From NCBI GenBank assembly GCA_937127205.1, contig CAKZLS010000515.1:1-8196 (forward strand): a DNA stretch of 8,196 nt, read 5' to 3'. The notes below the pieces were generated by a model that saw only the letters and a list, made by a program, of their open reading frames with translations, was not told the origin of the DNA and searched no databases. How positions within the stretch are numbered: the stretch's first letter is position 1; the number at the start of each line of letters is the position of its first letter. The stretch comes from an uncultured Rhodospirillales bacterium. Lineage in GTDB: Bacteria; Pseudomonadota; Alphaproteobacteria; Rhodospirillales; Defluviicoccaceae. This document shows positions 1 to 6,543 of the stretch, in pieces. The position numbers and the translations under genes were made by a program.

Positions 1-2018
1 GATACGATTACGGCGTCTTCAAGCAGCGCATCGATAATGGCTGGCAGATGGAGGAGCCCGACAACTGGCTCAGATCAGGCAACCCCTGGGAAATTGGCCA
101 CCCCGACATCTCCTATGCCGTCAAGTTCGAGGGGCATGCCGAACCCAGACGGACGAACGGTGTGACCCATTGGGATTGGGTTGGTACGCGACCCATCGTC
201 GGCATGGCCTACGACACGCCCATCGTTGGATACGGATCGTTCAACGTCAACTCGCTGAGGCTGTGGACAGCAAAAGCCACGCAAGATTTTGACTTCCAGG
301 ATTTCAGCCGCGGATCGTACGTGGAAGCCGTCGAAGACAAGGTTATGGCCGAAAACCTGACCAAGGTCCTTTATCCCAACGATAGCGTATATGCCGGGCG
401 CGAGTTGAGGCTGCGGCAACAGTACTTCTTCGTATCCTGCTCCATTCAAGACATTATTCGCCGCTTCAAATCGGACAATAGTGACTGGAATGCCTTTCCG
501 GACAAGGTGTTCATCCAGATGAACGACACTCATCCGGCCCTGGTGGTACCGGAGTTGATGCGGATTTTCCTCGACGAAGAGGATCTTGATTGGGACCATG
601 CGTGGGAATTGACGGTTAACGCCACCGGTTACACCAATCACACCCTGCTGCCGGAAGCTCTTGAGCGTTGGCCGGTCAGCATGTTCGAGCGGCTCCTGCC
701 TCGCCACCTGAACATCATCTACGAAATCAACAGCCACTTCCTGCGCAAGGTCGCCACTCACTATCCCGGCGATTTTGATCGCCTCGAGCGCATGAGCATC
801 GTTCAGGAGCAGCCGGAGAAAGCGATCCGCATGGCGAATTTGTCCGTGGTGGGCAGTTCTTCGACAAACGGCGTGGCTGCTCTGCACACGCGCCTGCTCA
901 TGGAAGGAACGATGCACGATTTCGCGGACTTCTATCCTGAGCGGTTCAACAACAAGACCAACGGCGTCACTCCGCGTCGGTGGTTGTTGAAGGCCAATCC
1001 GAAACTCGCCGCGCTGATCAGCGAAAAGATCGGGGATGGCTGGATTACGGATCTGGATCAGCTCAGAGGCCTGGAGAAGCACGCAGGCGACAAGAAGTTC
1101 CGCCAGAAGATCAGAGAGATCAAGCGCGACAACAAAGAAGCGCTCGCGGACTTTATCAAGCGCACGCTGGATGTCACCGTGTCTCCGGACTCAATGTTCG
1201 ACGTCCAGGTCAAGCGTATTCATGAGTACAAACGGCAACTGCTGCTCGCCCTTTATATCATCGTTCTGTTCAATCGTCTGAAGGCCAACCCGTCTCTGGA
1301 TATTGTCCCGCGGACCTTTATCGTCGGAGGCAAGGCGGCGCCAGCCTATCACATGGCGAAGCTGATCATTAAGCTGATCAATCAGATCGGTTCCGTCGTC
1401 AACTATGATCCGGACTTGCAGGACAAGCTCAAGGTCATTTTCATTCCCGACTATCGGGTTTCGCTGGCTGAAAAAATCATGCCCGCGGCCGACCTGAGCG
1501 AGCAGATTTCCACCGCCGGAATGGAGGCTTCGGGTACGGGGAACATGAAGTTCGCTATGAACGGCGCACTGACCATTGGGACTTTGGATGGCGCCAACAT
1601 CGAAATCAAAGAAGAGGTCGGCGACGAGAACATCTTTATTTTCGGTCTGACGGCCGCGCAGGTGGAGTCCCTTCGCGGCAACTACAATCCCGGCGAAATC
1701 TACATGACCGACGAAGAAATTCGCCGCGCAGTCGATCTGATCCGCGATGACTTTTTCAGCCTCGACGAACCTGGCGTATTCCACCCGATCGTCGCAAATC
1801 TGTTGGAAGGCGGCGACTATTACATGCTTTTGGCCGACCTCCGAAGCTACCTTGACGCTCAGTCACGCGTCGATGACTCGTACCGAGATCAAGAGCTTTG
1901 GGCTGAAAAGGCGGTGATCAATATTGCGCGAACGGGACGTTTCAGTTCCGACCGGACCATCGGAGAATACGCTCGAGATATCTGGGGCGTGAAAGCAACC
2001 GAAGTGTCTTCATCGTAG
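1..2018 (+). CDS. glgP: Glycogen/alpha-glucan phosphorylase (GT35), 5'-truncated by window edge
   Basis: Cytoplasmic PLP-dependent enzyme that phosphorolyses alpha-1,4-glucan chain ends to glucose-1-phosphate. The reading frame is open from base 3 (YDYGVFKQ) to the TAG at 2016-2018, giving about 671 residues. By comparison with rabbit muscle phosphorylase roughly the first 155-160 residues lie outside the window, so the ATG at 48 is internal and not a start. Family motifs in order: GWQMEEPDNWLR, NSLRLWTAKA, LYPNDSVYAGRELRLRQ, QMNDTHPALVVPELMR, YTNHTLLPEALERWP, NNKTNGVTPRRWL, FDVQVKRIHEYKRQLL, GGKAAPAYHMAK, PAADLSEQISTAGMEASGTGNMKF and the C-terminal FSSDRTIGEYARDIWGV. The PLP-binding Lys is codon 1548-1550 and the catalytic-site Glu is codon 1524-1526. 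Two positions differ from the forms I know: Ser at 858-860 where His (rabbit His377) is usual, and Met at 1521-1523 just before the catalytic Glu. glgA follows after a 380-base gap. Family assignment is very secure; preference for glycogen over maltodextrin cannot be read. Confidence 0.97.
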   Translation, partial: YDYGVFKQRIDNGWQMEEPDNWLRSGNPWEIGHPDISYAVKFEGHAEPRRTNGVTHWDWVGTRPIVGMAYDTPIVGYGSFNVNSLRLWTAKATQDFDFQDFSRGSYVEAVEDKVMAENLTKVLYPNDSVYAGRELRLRQQYFFVSCSIQDIIRRFKSDNSDWNAFPDKVFIQMNDTHPALVVPELMRIFLDEEDLDWDHAWELTVNATGYTNHTLLPEALERWPVSMFERLLPRHLNIIYEINSHFLRKVATHYPGDFDRLERMSIVQEQPEKAIRMANLSVVGSSSTNGVAALHTRLLMEGTMHDFADFYPERFNNKTNGVTPRRWLLKANPKLAALISEKIGDGWITDLDQLRGLEKHAGDKKFRQKIREIKRDNKEALADFIKRTLDVTVSPDSMFDVQVKRIHEYKRQLLLALYIIVLFNRLKANPSLDIVPRTFIVGGKAAPAYHMAKLIIKLINQIGSVVNYDPDLQDKLKVIFIPDYRVSLAEKIMPAADLSEQISTAGMEASGTGNMKFAMNGALTIGTLDGANIEIKEEVGDENIFIFGLTAAQVESLRGNYNPGEIYMTDEEIRRAVDLIRDDFFSLDEPGVFHPIVANLLEGGDYYMLLADLRSYLDAQSRVDDSYRDQELWAEKAVINIARTGRFSSDRTIGEYARDIWGVKATEVSSS

Positions 2019-2052
2019 ACAAATCATCAATGATCCGGCTTGATTTAGGCTC

Positions 2053-2080
2053 GGGATGACCGGCACGATCCGGTCATCCC
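2053..2080. terminator. Perfect 11-bp inverted repeat downstream of glgP; possible terminator or REP-like element
   Basis: Arms GGGATGACCGG (2053-2063) and CCGGTCATCCC (2070-2080) are exact reverse complements around a 6-base loop, CACGAT. The hairpin begins 34 bases after the glgP stop codon, where a terminator or an mRNA 3'-end stabiliser is expected. There is no T-run after the 3' arm (AGACCCAGC follows), so a classic intrinsic terminator is not demonstrated. It could equally be one copy of a dispersed palindromic repeat. The structure itself is certain; its role is inference. Confidence 0.5.
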
Positions 2081-2146
2081 AGACCCAGCTCAAGCGAAAT
2101 TGCCGGTTGGACCAATGGATCCCGGTGGCGACACATCCGGGCGTTG

Positions 2147-2178
2147 AAAGTCTCGGCGGAAACAGTGCCAGAGACTTT
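2147..2178 (+). promoter_or_regulatory. Leader hairpin upstream of glgA
   Basis: AAAGTCTC (2147-2154) pairs perfectly with GAGACTTT (2171-2178). The stem continues inward as GGC (2155-2157) with GCC (2167-2169) across one bulged A (2170), leaving the loop GGAAACAGT. That gives 11 base pairs in a region with no convincing coding function. It lies about 220 bases before glgA, so it could be part of a structured mRNA leader. I do not recognise it as a known riboswitch; function is unknown. Confidence 0.35.
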
Positions 2179-2310
2179 GGAACAGGCCTCTTTCTTTCCG
2201 GTGCAGAAGGCTGTAAGACCATCGGGTGCGAGCATTGTTGCGATGCACAAACGTCGCCCAAATTCCTTGGTTGGGTAGCACCTATATCCGAACCGGGCAG
2301 GATGGACGAC

Positions 2311-2397
2311 ATGTACAGTTATTATTCCGATCAACCTGAGAGAAAGCCCATGCTTGCTCTCGGTGATTTCGAGGAGTTGAGGCGAGAGACGGTGTAG
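2311..2397 (+). CDS. Possible small leader ORF ending at glgA (28 aa, speculative)
   Basis: An ORF beginning MYSYYSDQPERK and ending FEELRRETV stops with TAG at 2395-2397, one base before the glgA ATG at 2399. AGGA at 2299-2302 sits 8 bases before this ATG. An in-frame ATG at 2302 would give 31 residues. The peptide is hydrophilic, rich in Tyr and charged residues, with no signal or membrane segment. The frame stays open back to 2056, but that upstream part crosses the hairpins and does not look like protein. The glgA ribosome site is weak (GAGAG at 2384-2388), so coupled translation from this ORF is conceivable. It matches no family I recognise, and it may be chance. Confidence 0.22.
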   Translation: MYSYYSDQPERKPMLALGDFEELRRETV

Positions 2398-2398
2398 C

Positions 2399-3874
2399 AT
2401 GTATATAGTCATGGTCTCTGCGGAATTGGCTCCCGTCGCAAAGGTCGGAGGGTTGGGTGATGTTGTTTTCGGATTGAGCCGTGAACTCGAGGTTCGCGGG
2501 CACTCGGTCGAGATCATCCTGCCGAAGTACGACTGCATGTGGTACGATGAGATTTGGGGACTTCATAAGATTTGGGAAGAACTCTCCGTGCCATGGTACG
2601 GTGGAGCAGTCTCGTGTTCCGTATGGTTCGGGTTCGTTCACGGCCGTAAATGCTTTTTCATCGAGCCCCACTCCCAAGACAATTTCTTCAATCGCGGATC
2701 CTTTTACGGATTTCATGATGACTCCATGCGCTTCACCTTCTTTTCGAAGGCCGCGATGGAATTCCTGCTCCAGTCCAACAAGCGCCCGGACATTATCCAT
2801 TGTCACGACTGGCAAACGGGTTTGGTTCCCGTTCTCCTTTTCGAAATTTACAATCGCCTCGGGATGGAGAACCAGCGGGTCGTATACACAATCCACAATT
2901 TCAAACATCAAGGCGTGACTGGCGAATCGGTTCTATGGGCGTCGGGACTGTGTCGCCCGGAATACTACCTTCATCACGACCGGCTCCTGGACAACTTCAA
3001 TCAGGGCGCCCTCAATATGATGAAAGGTGGAGTTGTATACTCCAATCATGTGACCACGGTCTCTCCGCACCACGCCTGGGAAGCGCGCTATACCGACCAA
3101 GGACATGGTCTCAGTCAGACCCTTGCCACCCATCATTACAAATTCACGGGCGTGCTGAATGGGCTCGATTACGACGTTTGGAATCCGGAGATTGATCGCT
3201 TTATTCCAAACCACTACGACGTTTGGCAGATCGAAGAAAAGTATGGGAACAAGGAATGTCTGCGTGAACGGATGTGGTTACGTAAGGAATTCAAGCCGCT
3301 AATCGGGTACGTAGGTCGGCTCGACGCGCAAAAAGGCGTACACCTGATCCAGCATGCCATGTTTTATTGTCTGGAGCACGGTGCACAGTTCGTTTTGTTG
3401 GGCGCTGGTGGCGAGGACGGGATCAACGATCACTTCTACCACCTCAAACACTACCTGAACGAAAACCAAGACTGTCATCTTGAGATCGGCTTTAACGAAC
3501 AGCTTGCTCATCAGATCTATGCCGGGTGCGATATGATGATCGTGCCAAGCCTATTCGAGCCCTGCGGGCTAACGCAAATGATCGCCATGCGCTACGGTAG
3601 CGTCCCTGTCGTTCGCGCCGTTGGCGGCCTTGTCGATACCGTGTTTGACCGCGACAACTCCGACAAACCGCCGGAGGAGCGCAATGGTTATGTATTCCAT
3701 GACGCTGATTTTTTGGGGTTGGAGTCCGCCCTGAGCCGGGCCATTGGTTTATGGAAGGATTATCCGAAAGAGTTTCGTAGGCTTATGACGAATGGCATGG
3801 CCAACGATCTCTCGTGGGCACAGTCCGGCGAACACTACATCGGCATTTATGAGAGTACGCGTCAGAAGTGGTAG
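2399..3874 (+). CDS. glgA: Glycogen synthase (GT5), cyanobacterial GlgA2 / plant SSIII-SSIV type
   Basis: Transfers glucose from a nucleotide sugar (normally ADP-glucose) to the non-reducing end of an alpha-1,4-glucan, in the cytoplasm. The 491 residues match the usual length. The N-terminal GT5 domain starts with SAELAPVAKVGGLGDVVFGL, where Lys15 is the donor-binding lysine; HDWQTG lies at about residues 136-141. The C-terminal GT-B domain carries GYVGRLDAQKG (Arg307 and Lys312, equivalent to E. coli Arg300 and Lys305) and SLFEPCGLTQM with catalytic Glu387, followed by AVGGLVDTVFDRD. Stretches such as FFIEPHSQDNFFNRG, IHNFKHQG, KGGVVYSN and TTVSPHHAWEARYTD closely resemble cyanobacterial GlgA2 rather than E. 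coli GlgA, from memory. The start is the first ATG because MYIV begins this family; an ATG at 2411 is the alternative. It ends facing the convergent GH57 gene. Confidence 0.96.
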   Translation: MYIVMVSAELAPVAKVGGLGDVVFGLSRELEVRGHSVEIILPKYDCMWYDEIWGLHKIWEELSVPWYGGAVSCSVWFGFVHGRKCFFIEPHSQDNFFNRGSFYGFHDDSMRFTFFSKAAMEFLLQSNKRPDIIHCHDWQTGLVPVLLFEIYNRLGMENQRVVYTIHNFKHQGVTGESVLWASGLCRPEYYLHHDRLLDNFNQGALNMMKGGVVYSNHVTTVSPHHAWEARYTDQGHGLSQTLATHHYKFTGVLNGLDYDVWNPEIDRFIPNHYDVWQIEEKYGNKECLRERMWLRKEFKPLIGYVGRLDAQKGVHLIQHAMFYCLEHGAQFVLLGAGGEDGINDHFYHLKHYLNENQDCHLEIGFNEQLAHQIYAGCDMMIVPSLFEPCGLTQMIAMRYGSVPVVRAVGGLVDTVFDRDNSDKPPEERNGYVFHDADFLGLESALSRAIGLWKDYPKEFRRLMTNGMANDLSWAQSGEHYIGIYESTRQKW

Positions 3875-3983
3875 CCTACGAAATCACGGCCCAATCGCGA
3901 TCAACACCATCATCCCGCTCAAGTGCTGCTCTCGCTTATCCTTTGATTCCGTCGATCGCGATGTGCCAAATGGTTGGCTTGTA

Positions 3984-4029
3984 AAAAGCTGACGCTGCCT
4001 CCCCCAAAATGAGGTCGATTGCGGCTTTT
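3984..4029. terminator. Weak candidate bidirectional terminator between convergent genes
   Basis: The 160-base gap between the glgA stop (3874) and the minus-strand GH57 stop (4035) holds no gene. AAAAGCTG (3984-3991) can pair with CGGCTTTT (4022-4029), including one G-U pair. This leaves T-runs on the 3' side for both strands, but the loop is about 30 bases, long for an intrinsic terminator. The placement is right; the structure is weak. Confidence 0.22.
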
Positions 4030-4034
4030 CCCGG

Positions 4035-5219
4035 TTACTCGAGCCGGTTTTTGGCCTCTTCGAGATGGTATTGGACGGCATCCAAGTCCTGGTGGGCTCG
4101 ATAGACCCAGGCCTCTCCCCAATAGAAATTGCAACTCGTCTCCGCGCGAAGCAGCCGCCAGTGCGCTTGGCCCAACTGGCTGTGAAATTCGGGATCCTGG
4201 GTCCCCCGCTCCCACGCCGTGTCCTTGACCTCGTGGAACGCTTTGCTGACCTCGTGGACGCGGGTCATGGCATCCCTTTGGGTCTGAGACCCTTGCCACT
4301 GATGGAAGTCCCAACCGTGGTGTTCATCGGTCGGCCAAGCGCCGCGACGAACGGTTACCCGACCATGAGCCCCGAAGCGATCCAGATACTCGTTAATGAA
4401 CGTCGGGCGCATGGAAGAGTGACCCGCGCGAATTTCGTCCAGCGCGGTTTTATAGAAGTACGACCAGAAATTGGCCTGCGGATTGACGTTACGGAACCAT
4501 CCGCCATTATCGCCGTCACTGACGGTCGTGACCAGCGGCGGGAAGTCGCACCATTTCGTCCGCTCTTGGATTTCGTTGTAGAACCAACTGTATTCCATAC
4601 CCGCCAGCTGGGCGGCGGAAAGATCGCGATCCCGAACAACGACGATGATTTCCTCGCCTTCGTATTCGGCGATGTGGGGGCGGTAACGCAGCTCCTGCCA
4701 GGACATCTCGTCGACCGGGTCGACGTACTCGCTGTCCACCAGGACGTAGCGGTAGCCGGCCTTCTTCAGATGAGGGATAACCTTCATGTCGAAGCCCATT
4801 TCCGGCGGCCAGAACCCGCTGAAATGATCCCGCCAGAAAACGTTGCGTCCGATAGTCTGCCACCGGCTGATGTGCTCGTCCCAATCCGCTTCCGGCGTCA
4901 GCGCCAGAACCGGATGGTAGTATCCAGTGCCCAAGATCTCGAACAGCTTCTCATTCTGCAGGGCCCACAAGAGGGTCCCGCAGTCAACTGAACCATAGAC
5001 TTTGCGCTGAAACTCAGGATGCGACAGCGTTTCCAACAGGGTCCCGGAGAATGAGAGATTAACCCGCGCAATATCTTCGTAGGGCCATAAGGTCCGCGGC
5101 ATCCGATCGTAGGCGAACAGGATTTCTTTCACTTCCCATTCGTTGGTCTCCAGCAGCTCGTCGAGATTGCTTGGCGGCTGATGCATGTTGAGCACCAGCG
5201 CGTGAAAGATCTCCTTCAT
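4035..5219 (-). CDS. GH57 glycoside hydrolase (alpha-amylase-like), 394 aa
   Basis: A compact GH57 catalytic domain expected to hydrolyse or rearrange alpha-glucans, probably in the cytoplasm since no signal peptide is visible. Five-region GH57 signatures can be followed: MHQP at residues 12-15 (region 1), LSFSGTLLE at about 55-63 (region 2), GFWPPEMGFD at 135-144 with Glu140 as likely nucleophile (region 3), and VSDGDNGG at 233-240 with Asp235 as likely acid/base (region 4). TDEHHGWDFHQWQGS follows at about 297-311. The start at 5219 (ATGAAGGAGATC) is chosen because family homology begins there and GGAG lies 6 bases upstream. The frame stays open 163 codons further, but that part overlaps the divergent gene and looks like a shadow. 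It lacks the C-terminal branching-enzyme domain of the other GH57 gene. Amylase, 4-alpha-glucanotransferase or a debranching role cannot be separated from sequence. Confidence 0.88.
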   Translation of the reverse strand: MKEIFHALVLNMHQPPSNLDELLETNEWEVKEILFAYDRMPRTLWPYEDIARVNLSFSGTLLETLSHPEFQRKVYGSVDCGTLLWALQNEKLFEILGTGYYHPVLALTPEADWDEHISRWQTIGRNVFWRDHFSGFWPPEMGFDMKVIPHLKKAGYRYVLVDSEYVDPVDEMSWQELRYRPHIAEYEGEEIIVVVRDRDLSAAQLAGMEYSWFYNEIQERTKWCDFPPLVTTVSDGDNGGWFRNVNPQANFWSYFYKTALDEIRAGHSSMRPTFINEYLDRFGAHGRVTVRRGAWPTDEHHGWDFHQWQGSQTQRDAMTRVHEVSKAFHEVKDTAWERGTQDPEFHSQLGQAHWRLLRAETSCNFYWGEAWVYRAHQDLDAVQYHLEEAKNRLE

Positions 5220-5589
5220 GGTCGTCTCCGCCCCAGTCTTTTTGGTTTCGCACGTGCAGCAAAATGCTACCCCCCGCGTCCCGCGCGAGCAACAAAGGAA
5301 TGCCTGAGGGTCAATGTTTCTGCCCATTTCCTTCTGATCCCGCAAGGGCCATGAACTTTCGATCTGCTTCCGTGTTGAAACTATGGACGACGCCTTTCCG
5401 GGAGCACGCGGGTATTTCGACATGGAAATGAACGAAGGTTGCCGATACGGGGCGAAAAGGTGTATTTCCTTAAGTTCCGACAGCTTAGGGGGAGAGTCAT
5501 CGGTTATCCGCTCCGCCGGTTGGGAGAGATGTGCTGTGGAAAAGTTTACGGGGACAAAGCATTTTGGTGAGAGGATCGACGATAAGGGT
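5220..5589. promoter_or_regulatory. Divergent intergenic region shared by the GH57 and DUF4912 genes
   Basis: About 370 bases separate two head-to-head genes, so promoters for both directions are expected here. Frames are open on both strands across it, but neither translation resembles protein. The minus gene has GGAG at 5226-5229 as its ribosome site. On the plus side, GGGAGAG at 5522-5528 sits 7 bases before an in-frame GTG at 5536, and AAGGG at 5584-5588 abuts the ATG at 5590. I found no convincing -35/-10 pair or long operator-like dyad. Confidence 0.45.
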
Positions 5590-6543
5590 ATGAAACCTCC
5601 GCCCCACGCACCTGCGGAAAATTTGACCCGCGATATTGACCATGCGACAGAGGTCGCGGTCGGCGCCCCTCGGATTACGCGAGCGCTATCCTCCGAGGTC
5701 TTGCGCACTGTCGCGGACGAAGTTAAGGCCTATTTCGTTCGCACGCCCGAAAAACCCGAATTGGTCCTGATCGAAATAGACCCACACCGCCTACACGCTT
5801 TCTGGACCATAAGCCGAGAGGCCATGGAAATGGCCCGAACCCGGCTTGGCGACGACGGCAACCAGGCATCGATGATTCTGCGCGTTTTTGAGCATGAAGA
5901 AAACGGAGCAGGGTCGCCGAAAGGCGCTTCGTTCGATGCCGACGTCGGCGGACTTCAGAGCCGGTCGTACGTGGATGTCTTCGGAGAAGCTCGCCGATAC
6001 CAAGCGGAAATCGGCCTACGGTCCGCAGATAACCGCTTTGTAACGCTGGCGGCGTCCAATCCGGTTGAACTGCCGCCGGCGTCTTCCCAGGGGTCGAACG
6101 GTTTTCTTCAACTTGATATGAAGAACCCCGAGGCCGGCACTTTGGCGCCACAGCCAACAAGCCCGGGACACGATGCGCCGCCCCCGCTTGTGTTTCTGCC
6201 TGAAACGGCTCAAGGCCACGATATTCTGGGTATGGGCGACTCCCAAGGGATGCCATCCGGAACAGAAGCGCATTCGGGCGTCGGCTCTCCAGCCGCACCC
6301 CCTCCCCTCGTTCTCGAAGAAGCACTGACCTCGGCCAGCTACGGGCTCAGACGCTCCGGTGGTTTCGAACTCCACCTGTTCGGACAAGCCGATCCCGAGC
6401 AGGACCTTCACTTGTTTGGCCGTAAAATCCCGCTCCGGCCCGATGGCAGCTTTTCCATCAGACATATCCTGCCAAATGATCCCACGGTCGTCGAAGCACT
6501 CATGCACGGCGGTGAACCGTCGACCGACCGCGGTGGGGACTGA
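5590..6543 (+). CDS. DUF4912 domain protein, likely partner of the GH57 branching enzyme
   Basis: Function is unknown. The 317-residue protein carries DUF4912 hallmarks: LVLIEIDPHRLHAFWTIS at 58-75 with the conserved aromatic Trp72, a strand MILRVFEH at 95-102, and SYVDVFGEARRYQAEIGLRS plus FVTLAASNPVELP at 126-162. A Pro/Gly-rich, probably flexible linker follows at about 163-240. The C-terminal segment has FELHLFGQADPEQDLHLFGRKIPLRPDGSFSIRHILP at about 259-295 (split across strands), a pattern I associate with full-length DUF4912 proteins. No signal peptide or membrane segment is seen, so it is probably cytoplasmic. Homology begins well after the ATG at 5590; GTG 5536 (18 residues longer, better-spaced ribosome site) is a real alternative, while ATG 5383 is unlikely. 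Its TGA overlaps the next ATG by one base, implying coupled translation with the branching enzyme. A glucan-binding or assembly role is inference. Confidence 0.85.
   Translation: MKPPPHAPAENLTRDIDHATEVAVGAPRITRALSSEVLRTVADEVKAYFVRTPEKPELVLIEIDPHRLHAFWTISREAMEMARTRLGDDGNQASMILRVFEHEENGAGSPKGASFDADVGGLQSRSYVDVFGEARRYQAEIGLRSADNRFVTLAASNPVELPPASSQGSNGFLQLDMKNPEAGTLAPQPTSPGHDAPPPLVFLPETAQGHDILGMGDSQGMPSGTEAHSGVGSPAAPPPLVLEEALTSASYGLRRSGGFELHLFGQADPEQDLHLFGRKIPLRPDGSFSIRHILPNDPTVVEALMHGGEPSTDRGGD

Larger units (their letters stand above)
2019..2398. other. 380-base glgP-glgA intergenic region, hairpin-rich
   Basis: No large gene is convincing here. The stretch contains a perfect inverted repeat (2053-2080), a second long hairpin (2147-2178), a weaker possible stem pairing 2198-2203 with 2220-2225 (one G-U pair), and a small ORF running up to the glgA start. 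It may be a glgP terminator followed by the glgA promoter and a structured 5' leader. I could not match it to a riboswitch class I know, and no convincing -35/-10 pair was seen. Confidence 0.5.

Noticed and set aside
75..1082. 335-codon minus-strand frame opposite glgP
   Set aside because: It lies entirely over conserved phosphorylase motifs and has no recognisable domain.
2056..2397. 113-codon ORF across the glgP-glgA gap
   Set aside because: Its first two thirds run through two hairpins and show no protein-like pattern. Only the last 28-31 codons are kept as a speculative ORF.
3894..3961. Two copies of the palindrome ATCGCGAT in the convergent gap
   Set aside because: Short, with differing flanks, and expected by chance. 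It does not match the cyanobacterial HIP1 octamer.
4065..4991. 308-codon plus-strand frame opposite the small GH57 gene
   Set aside because: The minus strand carries clear GH57 motifs over the same bases, so this is a shadow.
5250..5257. GCACGTGC palindrome upstream of the small GH57 gene
   Set aside because: Eight-base palindromes occur by chance many times in 8 kb, and nothing else marks it as an operator.
5383..5589. Earlier start for the DUF4912 gene at ATG 5383
   Set aside because: The translated segment is Cys/Gly/Ser-rich and unlike protein, and it would consume most of the divergent promoter region. GTG 5536 remains possible.
5220..5708. 163-residue N-terminal extension of the minus-strand GH57 protein
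   Set aside because: The extension does not resemble GH57, overlaps the start of the DUF4912 gene, and a well-placed ribosome site supports the ATG at 5219.
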